Shown piece after piece: positions 37,601-52,012 of a stretch of 64,000 nucleotides of DNA. This DNA comes from Chamaelirium japonicum (lineage: Eukaryota > Streptophyta > Magnoliopsida > Liliales > Melanthiaceae), in NCBI GenBank assembly GCA_947650365.1, contig CANTAL010000002.1:3169501-3233500 (forward strand), given 5' to 3'. Made by a program: the position numbers and the translations under genes. The stretch's first letter is position 1. Every line of letters starts with the position of its first letter. The notes under the pieces are model-generated. The model searched no databases. It saw only the letters and a program-made list of their open reading frames with translations, and had not been told where the DNA came from.

Positions 37601-40600
37601 GTAACCATTCTAATTCATTCGTAAGATCCATTCTAATTTATTCCTACGATCCATTCTAATTCATTCGCACGAATGTATCCATTCTAATTCATTTGCACGA
37701 TCCATTCTAATTCATTCCTATGATCCATTCTAATTCATTCGTACGATCCATTCTAATTCATTCGCTCGAATGTATCCATTCTAATTCATTCGTACGATTC
37801 TTTCTAATTCCTTCATACGATCCATTCTAATTCATTCGTACGATCCATTCTAATTCGTTCGTACGATCCATTCTAATTCATTCGCACGATCTATTCTAAT
37901 TCATTCGTACGATCCATTCTAATCCATTCGTATGATCAATTCTAATTCATTCGCACGATCCATTCTAATTCATTCTCACGAATGTAACCTTTCTAATTCA
38001 TTTGTATGATCAATTCTAATTCTAATTCATTCGTACGATCCATTCTAATCCATTCGTACGATCCATTCTAATCCATTCGTACGATCCATTCAAATTCATT
38101 CGCTCGAATGTATCCATTCTAATTCATTCGTACGATCCATTCTAATCCATTCGTACGATCCATTCTAAACCATTCGAACGATCCATTCTAATTCATTCGC
38201 ACGAATGTAACCATTCTAATTCATTCATACGATCCATTCTAATTCATTCGCACAATCCATTCTAATTCATTCGTACGATCCATTCTAATCCATTCGTACG
38301 ATCCATTCTAATTCATTCGTACGATCCATTCTAATTCATTCTCACAAATGTAACCTTTTCTAATTCATTCGTACGATCCATATTAATTTATTCGTACGAT
38401 CCATTCAAATTCATTCGCATGATCCATTCTAATTCATTCGTACGATCCATTCTAATCCATTCGTATGATCCATTCTAATTCATTCGCACGAATGTAAACA
38501 TTCAAATTCATTCGTACAATCCATTCTAATTCATTTGTATGATCAATTCTAATTAGAATTAGAATGAATTAGAATGGATACATTCGAGCGAATGAATTAG
38601 AATAGATCGTAGGAATGAATTAGAATGGATCATACGAATGAATTAGAATAGATCGTACGAATGAATTAGAATGGATACATTCGAATAGATTAGAATGGAT
38701 CGTACGAATGAATTAGAATGGATATATTTATGCGAATGAATTAGAATAGATCGTGCGAATGAATTAGAATGAATCGTACGAATGAATTAGAATGGTTACA
38801 TTCGTGCGAATGAATTAGAATGGATCGTACGAATGGATTAGAATGGATCGTACGAATGGATTAGAATGGATCGTACGAATGAATTAGAATGGTTCGTACA
38901 AATGAATTAGAAAGGTTACATTTGTGAGAATGAATTAGAATGGATTTATTTGTACAATTAATAAGAATGGATCGTATGAATGAATTAGAATGGATCATAG
39001 AAATGAATTAGAATGGATCGTGCACGATCCATTCTAATTCTTTCGTACGATCCATTCTAATTCTTTCGCACGATCTATTCTAATTCATTCGTACAATCCA
39101 TTCTAATTCATTCGTACGATCCATTCTAATTCATTCGCACTATCCATCCTAATTCATTCTCACAAATGTAACCTTTCTAATTCATTTGTATGATCCATTC
39201 TAATTAGATACATTTGTGCGAATCAATTAGATTGCCTCGTACGAATGAATTTGAATGGATTGTACGAATGAATTAGAATGGATCGTACGAATGAATTAGA
39301 ATGGATCATGCGAATGAATTAGAATAGATCGTACGAATGAATTAGAATGGATCGTACGAATAAATTAGAATGGATCGTGCGAATGAATTAGAATGGATCG
39401 TACGAATGAATTAGAATGGATCCACCGAATGAATTAGAATGGATCGTACGAATGAATTAGAATGGATTGTACGAATGAATTAGAATGGATACATTCGAGC
39501 GAATGAATTAGAATGGATCGTACGAATGAATTAGAATGGATTGTATGAATGAATTAGAATGGATACATTCGAGCGAAAGAATTAGAATGGATCGTACGAA
39601 TGAATTAGAATGGATCATAGGAATGAATTAGAATGGATCGTGCGAATGAATTAGAATGGATCGTGCGAATGAATTAGAATCGATCGTACGAATGAATTAG
39701 AATGGATCGTACGAATGAATTAGATCGTACGAATGAATTAGAATGGATCATGCAAATGAATTAGAATGGATCGTACGAATGAATTAGAATGGATCATGCA
39801 AATGAATTAGAAAGGTTACATTCGTGAGAATGAATTAGAATGGATCGTACGAATGAATTAGAATGGATCATGCGAATGAATTTGAATGAATCGTACGAAT
39901 GAATTAGAATGGATCGAACGAATGAATTAGAATTGAATGGATTGTATGAATGAATTAGAATGGATACATTCGAGCGAATGAATTAGAATAGATTGTAAGA
40001 ATGAATTAGAATGGATCATACGAATGAATTAGAATGGATCGTGCGAATGAATTAGAATTGATTGTAGGAATGAATTAGAATGGATACATTCGAGCGAATG
40101 AATTAGAATGGTTACATTCATACGAACGAATTAGAATGGATCCACCGAATGAATTAGAATGGATCATTTGTACGATCCATTCTAATTTGTTCGTATGATC
40201 CAATCTAATTCATTCGCTTGATCCATTCTAATTCATTCGTACGATCCATTCTAATTCATTCGTACGATCCATTCTAATTCATTCGTATAAATGTATCCAT
40301 TCTAATTAATTCGCTCGAATGTATCCATTCTAATTCATTCGTAGGAATGAATTAGAATGGATCGTACGAATGAATTAGAATGGTTACATTTGTGCGAATG
40401 AATTAAAATGGATCATAGGAATGAATTAGAATGGATCGTACGAATGAATTAGAATGGATACCTTTGTGCATATGAATTAGAATGGATCGTACGAATGAAT
40501 TAGAATGGATCATACGAATGAATTGGAATGGATCGTACTAATTAATTAGAATGGATACATTCGTGCGAATGAATTAGAATGGATTGTATGAATGAATTAG

Positions 40601-40947
40601 AATGGATCGTACGAATGAATTAGAATGGTTACATTCGTGCGAATGAATTAGAATGGATCGTACGAATGGATTAGAATGAATCGTACGAATGAATTAGAAT
40701 GGATCGTACGAATGGATTAGAATAGATCGTACGAATGGATCCGAATGAGTTAGAATGGATCATACGAATGAATTAGAATGGATCGTACGAATGAATTAGA
40801 ATAGATTGTGCGAATAAATTAGAATGGATCGTATGAATGAATAAGAATGGATCGTACGAATGAAGTAGAATGGATCGTGCGAATGAATTAGAATGAATCG
40901 TACGAATGCATTAGAATGGATCGTACGAATGAATTAGAATGAATCGT
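34682..40947. repeat. Segment B', right copy of 6.3-kb duplication
   Basis: Blocks in order: reverse 34,685-34,843; forward to 35,984; reverse to 36,191; forward to 36,252; reverse to 38,552; forward to 39,022; reverse to 39,203; forward to 40,169; reverse to 40,342; forward to 40,947. A one-base deletion near 35,606 (AGAATGATCG) and whole-unit indels separate it from B. Confidence 0.92.
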
Positions 40948-43705
40948 ACGATCCATTCTAATTCATTCGTCCGATCCATTCTAATTCATTCGCACGAATG
41001 TATCAATTCTAATTCATTCGTACAATCCATTCTAATTCATTCGCATGATCCATTCTAATTCATTCGTATGATCCATTCTAATTCATTCCTACGATCTATT
41101 CTAATTCATTCGCTCGAATGTATCCATTCTAATTCATTCATACGATCCATTCCATTCTAATTCATTCGTTCGATCCATTCTAATTCATTCGTACGATCTA
41201 TTTAAATTCATTCGCATGATCCATTCTAGTTCATTCGTACGATCTATTCTAATTCATTCTCACGAATGTAACCTTTCTAATTCATTTGCATGATCCATTC
41301 TAATTCATTCGTACGATCCATTCTAATCCATTTGTATGATCCATTCTAATTCATTCGTACGATCTAATTCATTCGTACGATCCATTCTAATTCAATCGTA
41401 CGATCGATTCTAATTCATTCTCACGATCCATTCTAATTCATTCGTACGATCCATTCTAATTCATTCGTACGATCCTAATTTATTCGCACGAATGTAACCA
41501 TTCTAATTCATTCGTACGATCCATTCTAATTTATTCGTACGATCCATTCTAATCCATTCGTACGATCCATTCTAATTCACTCATACGATCCATTCAAATT
41601 CATTCGTAAAATCCATTCTAATTAATTCGCACGATCCATTCTAATTCAGTCGTATGAATGTATCCATTTTAATTCATTCGTACGATCCATTCTAATTCAT
41701 TACGATCCATTCTAATTCATTCATACGATCCATTCTAATTCATTCGCACGAATGTATCCATTCTAATTCATTCGTACGATCCATTAGAATTTATTCGCAC
41801 GATCCATTCTAATTCATTCGTATGATTCATTCTAATTCATTCGTACGATCGATTCTAATTCATTCGCACGAATGTAACCATTCTTATTCATTCGTACGAT
41901 CCATTCTAATTCATTCCTACAATCCATTCTAATTCATTCGCACAAATGTAACCATTATAATTCATACGTACGATCCATTCTAATTCATTCCTACGATCCA
42001 TTCTAATTTATTCGCACGAATATATCCATTCTAATTCATTTGCACGACCCATTCTAATTCATTCCTATGATCCATTCTAATTCATTGGTACGATCCATTC
42101 TAATTCATTCGCACGAATGTATTCATTCTAATTCATTCGCACAAATGTATCCATTCTAATTCATTCGTACGATCCATTCTTATTCATTCATATGATCCAT
42201 TGTAATTCATTTGCACGATCCATTCTAATTCATTCCTATGATCCATTCTAATTCATTCGTACGATCCATTCTAATTCATTCGCTCGAATGTATCCATTCT
42301 AATTCATTCGTACGATCAATTCCAATTCATTCGTACGATCCATTTTAATTCATTCTCATGAATGTAACCTTTCTAATTCATTTGTATGATCCATTCTAAT
42401 TCATTCGTACGATCCATTCTAATCCATTCGTACGATCCATTCTACTCCATTCGTACGATCCATTCTAATCCATTCGTATAATCCATTCTAATTCATTCGC
42501 TCGAATGTATCCATTCTAATTCATTCGTACGATCCATTCTAATTCGTTCGCACAATCCATTCTAATTCATTCGTATGATCCATTCTAATTCATTCCTACG
42601 ATCTATTCTAGTTCATTCGCTCGAATGTATCCATTCTAATTCATTCGTACGATCCATTCTTATTCATTCGTACGATCCATTCAAATTCATTCGCATGATC
42701 CATTCTAATTCATTCATACGATCCATTCTAATTCATTCTCACAGATGTAACCTTTCTAATTCATTTGTATGATCCATTCTAATTCATTCGTACGATCCAT
42801 TCTAATCCATTCGTACGATCCATTCTAATCCATTCGTATGATCCATTCTAATCCATTCGTACGATCCATTCTAATCCATTCGTACGATCCATTCTAATGC
42901 ATTCGTATGATTCATTCTAATTCATTCGTACGATCCATTCTAATTCATTCGTACGATCTAATTCTAATCCATTCATACGATCCATTCTAATTTGCACAAA
43001 TGTATCCATTTTGATTCATTCGTACGATCCATTCTAATTTAGTCATACGATCCATTCTAATTCATTTGCACGATCCATTCTAATTCATTCGTATGATCCA
43101 TTCTAATTCATTCGCATGAATATATCTATTCTAATTCATTCGTATGATCTATTCTAATTTATTCGTACGGTCCATTCTAATCCATTCGCACGAATGTATC
43201 CATTCTAATTCATTTGCACGATCCATTCTAATTCATTCCTATGATCCATTCTAATTCATTCGTACGATCCATTCTTATTCATTCGCACGAATGTATCCAT
43301 TCTAATTCATTTGCACGATCCATTCTAATCCATTCGTACGATCCATTCTAATCCATTCGTGCGATCCGTTCTAATTCATTCGCACGAATGTAACCATTCT
43401 AATTCATTCATATGATCCATTCTAATCCATTCGTACGATCCATTCTTATTCATTCCTACGATCCATTCTAATTCATTTGTATGAATGTATCCATTCTAAT
43501 TTATTCGTACGATCCAGTCTAATTCATTCGTACGATCCATTCTAATTCATTCGCACGAATGTATCCATTCTAATTCATTTGTACGATCCATTCTAATTCA
43601 TTCGTATGATCCATTCTAATTCATTTGCACGATCCATTCAAATTCATTCACACGATCCATTCTAATTCATTCGTACGATCCATTCTAATTCATTCATACG
43701 ATCTA
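40948..43705 (-). repeat. Reverse block 54 with partial third C start
   Basis: The first 420 bp follow the start of C1 (including CCATTCCATT at 41,147). The match then breaks off at an 18-bp unit (GATCTAATTC) near 41,362. The rest contains the recurrent module in reverse (about 42,575-42,772), a compressed unit near 42,990 (TCTAATTTGCACAAATG) and a turn near 43,705. Confidence 0.9.
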
Positions 43706-43769
43706 TAATTAGAATGGATCGTACGAATGGATTAGAACGCATTGTACGAATGAATTAGAATGGATCGTA
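43706..43769 (+). repeat. Three-unit forward insert
   Basis: A short forward block with a CGCATTGTACG unit (GAACGCATTG) like those at 18,116 and 35,456, embedded in reverse repeats. Confidence 0.85.
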
Positions 43770-44700
43770 TGATCAATTCTAATTCATTCGCACGATCCAT
43801 TCTAATTCATTCGTACGATCCATTCTAATTCATTCGCACGAATGTAACCATTCTAAGTCATTCGTACGATCCATTCTAAATCATTCATACAATCCATTCT
43901 AATTCATTCGCACGATCCATTCTAATTCATTCGCACGAATGTATCCATTCTAATTCATTTGCACGATCCATTCTAATTCATTCCTATGATCCATTCTAAT
44001 TCATTCGTACGATCCATTCTAATTCATTCGCTCGAATGTATCCATTCTAATTCATTCGTACGATCCATTCTAATTCATTCGTACGATCCATTCTAATTCA
44101 TTCGGTGCATCCATTCTAATTCATTCGTACGATCCATTCTAATTCATTCGCACAATCCATTCTAATTTATTCGTACGATCCATTCTAATTCATTCATACG
44201 ATCTATTCTAATTCATTCGCATGATCCATTCTAATTCATTCATACAATCCATTCTAATTCATTCGTACGATCCATTCAAATTCATTCGTACGATGCAATC
44301 TAATTCATTCGCACAAATGTATCTATTCAAATTCATTCGTACAATGCATTCTAATCCATTCGTACGATCCATTCTAATTCATTCGTACAATCCATTCTAA
44401 TTCATTTGCACGATCCATTCTAATTCATTCGCACAAATGTATCCATTCTAATTCATTCGTACGATCCATTCTTATTCATTCATACGATCCATTCTAATTC
44501 ATTTGCACGATCCATTCTAATTCATTCCTATGATCCATTCTAATTCATTCGTACGATCCATTCTAATTCATTCGCTCGAATGTATCCATTCTAATTCATT
44601 CGTACGATCCATTCTAATTCATTCGTACGATCCATTCTAATTCATTCTCACGAATGTACCCTTTCTAATTCATTTGTATGATCCATTCTAATTCATTCGT
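43770..44700 (-). repeat. Reverse block 56
   Basis: Contains a CGGTGCATCC unit (about 44,102, relative of the CCACCG variant) and the GATGCAATC subfamily. A long stretch resembles 42.1-42.3 and 8.55-8.72 kb. Ends at ATTCGTACGAAT (44,695-44,706). Confidence 0.88.
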
Positions 44701-46333
44701 ACGAATGAATTTGAATGGATCGTACGAATGAATTTGAATGGATCGTACGAATGAATTAGAATAGATCGTACGAATAAATTAGAATGGATCATGCGAATGA
44801 ATTAGAATGGATCGTGCGAATGAATTAGATTGTACGAATGAATTAGAATGGATACATTCGAGCGAATGAATTAGAATAGATCGTAGGAATGAATTAGAAT
44901 GGATCATAGGAATGAATTAGAATGGATCGTGCAAATGAATTAGAATGGATACATTCGTGCTAATGAATTAGAATGAATCGTACGAATGAATTAGAATGGA
45001 TTGTACGAATGAATTAAAATGGATCGTACGATACAATCTAATTCTTTTGTACGAATGAATTAGAATGGATCGTACGAATGGATTATAATGGATCGTACGA
45101 ATGAATTAGAATGGATCATACGAATAGAATGGATCGTACGAATGAATTAGAATAGATTGTGTGAATGAATTAGAATGGATCGTATGAATGAATTAGAATG
45201 GTTACATTCGTGCGAATGAATTAGAATGGATCGTACAAATGGTTTAGAATGGATCGTACGAATGGATTAGAATGGATCGTACGAATGAATTAGAATGGAT
45301 ACATTCGAGCGAATAAATTAGAATGGATCGTACGAATGGAATAGAATGGATCGTACGAATGGATTAGAATGGATCGTACGAATGGATTAGAATGGATCGT
45401 ACGAATGAATTAGAATGGATTGTACAAATTAATTAAAAAGGTTACATTCGTGAGAATGAATTAGAATGGATCGTACGAATAAATTAGAATGGATACATTC
45501 GAGCGAATGAATTAGAATGGATCGTACGAATGAATTAGAATGGATCATAGGAATGAATTAGAATGGATCATGCAAATGAATTAGAATGGATACATTCGTG
45601 CGAATGAATTAGAATGAATCGTACGAATAAGAATGGATCGTACGAATGAATTAGAATGGATCGTGCGAATAAATTAGAAGGAATCGTACGAATGCATTAG
45701 AATGGATCGTACGAATGAATTAGAATGAATCGTACGATCCATTTTAATTCATTTGTCCGATCCATTCTAATTCATTCGTGCGAATGAATTAGATTGGATA
45801 CATTCGAGCGAATGAATTAGAACGCATTGTACGAATGAATTAGAATGGATCATGCGAATGAATTAAAATGGATCGTACAAATGAATTAGAGTGGATCGTG
45901 CGAATGAATTAGAATGGATCGTACGAAGAATTAGAATGGATCGTACGAACGAATTAGAATGGATCGTACGAATGAATTAGAATGGTTACATTCGTGCGAA
46001 TGAATTAGAATGGATCGTACGAATGAATTAGAATGGATCGTACGAATGAATTAGAATGGATCATGCGAATGAATTTGAATGGATCGTATGAATGAATTAG
46101 AATGGATCGAACGAATGAATTAGAATGGATACATTCGAGCGAATGATTTAGAATAGATAATACGAATGAATTATAATGGATCGTACGAATGGATTAGAAT
46201 GGATCGTACGAATGGATTAGAATGGATCGTACGAATGGATTAGAATGGATACATTTGTGAGAATGAATTAGAATGGATACATTTGTGTGAATGAATTAGA
46301 ATAGATTAGAATGGATCGTGCAAATGGAGTAGA
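44701..46333 (+). repeat. Forward blocks 57-61 with two tiny inversions
   Basis: Mostly forward. One reverse unit lies at about 45,028-45,049 and two reverse units at about 45,734-45,778, each entered through CGTACG. A shortened unit lacking ATTAGAAT lies near 45,124 and a one-base deletion (CGAAGAATTAG) near 45,927. Confidence 0.87.
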
Positions 46334-46409
46334 ATCCATTCTTATTCATTTGTATGATCCATTCTAATTCATCGCACGATCCATTCTAATTCATTCGCTC
46401 GATCCATTA
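46334..46409 (-). repeat. Three-unit reverse insert
   Basis: Entered through AGAATCCATTCTTATT and left through CCATTAATGAATTAG, both imperfect turns. Confidence 0.83.
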
Positions 46410-49400
46410 ATGAATTAGAATGGATCATACAAATGAATTAGAAAGGTTACATTCGTGAGAATGAATTAGAATGGATCGTACGAATGAATTAGAATGGATC
46501 ATGCCAATGAATTTGAATGGATCGTACGAATGAATAAGAATGGATCGTACGAATGAATTAGAATGGATACATTCGAGCAAATGAATTAGAATAGATCGTA
46601 GGAATGAATTAGAATGGATCATATGAATGAATTAGAATGGATCGTGCGAATGAATTAGAATGGATCAAACGAATGAATTAGAATGGATCATACGAATAGA
46701 TTAGAATGGATCGTACGAATGGATTAGAATGGATCGTACGAATGAATTAGAATGGATCATGCGAATGAATTTGAATGGATCGTACGAATGAATTAGAATG
46801 GATCGAACGAATGAATTAGAATAGATACATTCGAGCGAATGAATTAGAATAGATCGTAGGAATGAATTAGAATGGGTCATACGAATGAATTAGAATGGAT
46901 CGTGCGAATGAATTAGAATGGATTGTACGAATGAATTAGAATGGATACATTTGTGCGAATGAATTTGAATGGATCGGACGAATGAATTAGAATGGATACA
47001 TTCGTGCTAATGAATTAGAATGGATACATTCGTGCTAATGAATTAGAATGGATCGTACGAATGAAGTAGAATGGATCGTGCGAATGAATTAGAATGGATC
47101 GTATGAATAAATTAGAATGGATCGTACGAATGAATTAAAATGGATACATTTGTGCGAATGAATTAGAATGGATCGTACAAATGAATTAGAATGGATCGAA
47201 CGACTGAATTTGAATGGATCATACGAATGAATTAGAATGGATCGTACGAATGAATTAGAATGGATACATTCGAGCGAATGAATTAGAATAGATCGTAGGA
47301 ATTAATTAGAATGGATCGTACGAATGGATTAGAATGGATCGTACGAATGGATTAGAATGGATAGTAAGAATGGATTAGAACGGATCGTACGAATGAATTA
47401 GATCGTACGAATGAATTAGAATGGATCATACGAATGAATTAGATCGTACGAATTAATTAGAATGGATCGTTCGAATGAATTAGAATGGATCATGCGAATA
47501 AATTAGAATGGATCGTACGAATGAATTAGAATGGATCGTACGAATGAATTAGAATGGATACATTCGTGCAAATGAATTAGAATGGATCGGACGAATGAAT
47601 TAGAATGGATCGTACGAATGAATTAGAATCGATCGTGCGAATGAATTAGAATGAATCGTACGAATGCATTAGAATGGATGCATTCGTGCAAATGAATTAG
47701 AATGGATCGTACGAATGAATTAGAATGGATCGTGCGAATGAATTAAAATGGACCGTACGAATGAATTAGAATGGATCGTGCGAATGAATTAGAATGGATC
47801 GTATGAATAAATTAGAATGGATACATTTGTGCGAATGAATTAGAATGAATCGTACGAATGAATTAGAATGGATCGTACGAATGAATTAGAATGGATACAT
47901 TTGTACGAATGAATTAGAATGTATCGTGCGAATGAATTAGAATGGATCGTACCAATGAATTATAATGGATCGTACAAATGAGTTAGAATGGATCTTACGA
48001 TTGAATTAGAATAGATCGTACGAATGAATTAGAATTGATACATTCGTGCGAATGAACTAGAATGGATACATACATTCATGTGAATGAATTAGAATGGATC
48101 GTATGAATGAGTTAGAATGGATCGTATGAATGAATTAGAATGGATTGCATGAATGAATTAGAATGGATCATACGAATGAATTGGAATGGATCGTACGAAT
48201 GAATTAGAATGGATACATTCATGCAAATGAATTAGAATGGATCATACTAATAAATTAGAATGGATCATACGAATGAATTAGAATGGATCGTGCGAATGAA
48301 TTAGAATGGATCGTGCGAATGAATTAGAATGGATACATTCGTACAAATGAATTAGAATGGATCGTGCGAATGAATTAGAATGGATCATATGAATGAATTA
48401 GAATGGATACATTTGTGCGAATGAATTAGAATGGATCGTACGAATGAATTAGAATGAATCGTACGAATGAATTAGAATGGATCGTACGGACGAATTAGAA
48501 TGGATCGTAAGAACTAATTAGAATGGATCGTACGAATGAATTAGAATGGATCGTACGAATGAATTAGAATGGATCGTATGAATAAATTAGAATGGATCGT
48601 GCGAATGAATTAGAATGGATCGTACGAATGAATTAGAATGGATCGTACAAATGAATTAGAATGGATCATGCGAATGGATTAGAATGGATCGTGCGAATGT
48701 ATTAGAATGGATCGTACGAATGGATTAGAATGCATCGTACAAATGAATTAGAATGGATCGTACGAATTAATTAGAATGGATCGTACGAATGAATTAGAAT
48801 GGATTGTGTGAATAAATTAGAATGGATCGTATGAATGAATAAGAATGGATCGTACGAATGAATTAGAATGGATCATGCGAATGAATTAGAATGAATCGTA
48901 TGAATGCATTAGAATGGATACATTCATGCGAATGAATTAGAATAGATCGTACGAATGAATTAGAATGGATCGTACGAATAAATTTGAATGGATCGTGCGA
49001 ATGAATTAGAATGGATCGTACGAATGAATTAGAATGGATCCACCGAATGAGTTAGAATGGATCATACGAATGAATTAGAATGGATCATACGAATGAATTA
49101 GAATGGATTGTGCGAATGAATTAGAATGGATCATATGAATGAATAAGAATGGATCGTACGAATGAATTAGAATGGATCGTGCGAATGAATTAGAATGAAT
49201 CGTACGAACGAATTAGAATGAATCGTATGAACGAATTAGAATGGATCGTACGAATGAATTAGAATGGATACATTCGAGCGAATGAATTAGAATGGATCGT
49301 ACGAATGAATTAGAATGGATCATAGGAATGAATTAGAATAGATCGTGCAAATGAATTAGAATGGATACATTCGTATGAATGAATTAGAATGGATCATAGG

Positions 49401-49838
49401 AATGAATTAGAATGGATCGTATGAATGAATTACAATGGATCGTACGAATAAATTAGAATGGATTATGCGAAGAATTAGAATTGATCGTATGAATGAAAAA
49501 GAATGGATCGTACGAATGAATTAGAATGGATCGTGCGAATGAATTAGAATGAATCGTACGAATGCATTAGAATGGATACATTCGTGCGAATGAATTAGAA
49601 TGGATCATAGGAATGAATTAGAATGGATCGTACGAATAAATTAGAATGGATCGTGCGAATGAATTAGAATGGATCGTACGAATGAATTAGAATGGATCCA
49701 CCGAATGAGTTAGAATGGATCATACGAATCAATTATAATGGATCGTACGAATGAATTAGAATGGATCGTACGAATGAATTAGAATAGATCGTATGAATGA
49801 ATAAGAATGGATCGTACGAATGAATTAGATTGGATCGT
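46410..49838 (+). repeat. Forward block 63, 3.4 kb without a turn
   Basis: The longest single-orientation forward block. It has the recurrent module at about 46,436 and 46,750, 18-bp units near 47,395 and 47,440, and two CCACCG-core units followed by GAGTTAG (49,029 and 49,697). Ends at CGTACG (49,836-49,841). Confidence 0.92.
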
Positions 49839-52012
49839 ACGATCTATTCTAATTCATTCGTCCGATCCATTCTAATTCATTCGCATGAATGTATCCATTC
49901 TAATTCATACGATCCATTCTAATTCGTTTATACGATCCATTCTAATTCATTCGCATGAATGTAACCATTCTAATTCATTTGCACGATCCATTCTAATCCA
50001 TTCGTACGATCCATTCTAATTCATTCATACGATCTATTCTAATCCATTCGTACGATCCATTCTAATCCATTCGTTCGATCCATTCTAATCCATTCGTACG
50101 ATTCATTCAAATTCATTCGTACGATCCATTCTAATTCATTCTCACAAATGTAACCTTTCTAATTCATTCGCACGATCCATTCTAATTCATTCGCACGATT
50201 CATTCTAATTCATTCGTACGATCCATTCTAATTTATTCATATGATCGATTCTAATTTATTCGTTCAAATATATCCATTCTAATTCATTCGTACGATCCAT
50301 TCTAATTCTTTCGCACAAATGTATCCATTCTAATTCATTCGTTCGATCCATTCTAATTCATTCGCATAAATATATCCATTCCTCGATCCATTCTAATTCT
50401 TTCGCACGAATGTATCCATTCTAATTCATTCGTACAATCCATTCTAATTCATTCGTACGATCCGTTCTAATTTTTTCGTATGATCCATTCTAATTCATTC
50501 CTACGACCTATTCTAATTCATTCTCTCAAATGTATCCATTCTAATTCATTTGTTCGATCCATTCTAATTCATTCGTACGATCCATTAATTCATTCGTACG
50601 ATCCTTTCAAATTCATTCGCACGATCCATTCTAATTCATTTGTACGAATGTATCCATTCTAATTCATTCGCACGATCCATTCGAATTCATTCGCACGATC
50701 CATTCTAATTCATTCGTATGATCCATTCTAATTCATTCGTACGATCCATTCTAATTCATTTGTATGATCCATTCTAATTCACTCGTATGATCCATTCTAA
50801 TTTTTTCGTATGATCCATTCTAATTCATTCCTACGATCTATTCTAATACATTCGCTCAAATGTATCCATTCTAATTCATTCATACGATCCATTCTAATTC
50901 GTTTATACGATCCATTCTAATTCATTCCTACGATCCATTCTAATTCATTTGCTCGAATGTATCTATTCTAATTCATTCGTACGATCCATTCTAATTCGTT
51001 CATACGATCCATTCTAATTCGTTCGTACGATCCATTCTAATTTTTTCGTACGATCCATTCTAATTCATTCGTACGATCCATTCTAATTTTTTCGTACGAT
51101 CCATTCTAATTCATTCTCACAAATGTAACCTTTCTAATTTATTTGTACGATCCATTCTAATTCATTCGTACGATCCATTTTAATCCATTCGTACGATCCA
51201 TTCTAATCAATTCGTATGATCCATTCTAATTCATTCGCACGAATGTAACCATTCTAATTCATTCGTACGATCCATTCTAATTCATTCATACGATCCATTC
51301 TAATTCATTCGTACGATCCATTCTAATTCGTTCGTACGATCCATTCTAATTCGTTCCTACGATCCATTCTAATTCATTCGTACGATCCATTCTAATTCAT
51401 TCCTACGATCTATTCTAATTCATTCGTATGATCCATTCTAATTTATTCCTACGATCTATTCTAATTCATTCGCTCAAATGTAACCATTATAATTCATTCG
51501 TACGATCCATTCTAATTCATTCCTACGATCCATTCTAATTAATTCGCACGAATGTATCCATTCTAATTCATTTGCACGATCCATTCTAATTCATTCCTAT
51601 GATCCATTCTAATTCATCCGTACGATCCATTCTAATTCATTCGCTTGAATGTATACATTCTAATTCATTCGTACGATCCATTCTAATCCGTTCATACGAT
51701 CCATTCTAATTCGTTCGTACGATCCATTCTAATTCATTCGTACGATCCATTATAATCCATTCGTACGATCCATTCTAATTCATTCGTACAATCCATTCTA
51801 ATTCATTTGTACGATCCATTCTAATTCATTCGCACAAATGTATCCATTCTAATTCATTCGTTCGATCCATTCTAATTCATTCGCATAAATATATCCCTTC
51901 TAATCCATTCGCACGATCCATTCTAATTCATTCGTACGATCCATTCTAATTCATTCATATGATCAATTCTAATTCATTCGTACAATCCATTCTAATTCAG
52001 TCGTATGAATGT
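49839..52012 (-). repeat. Reverse block 64
   Basis: Contains several CTAATTTTTTCG units (50,469; 50,793; 51,030; 51,083), a variant clustered here. A broken unit with a partial core lies at about 50,379 (CCATTCCTCGATCC) and a shortened one at 50,585. Confidence 0.9.
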
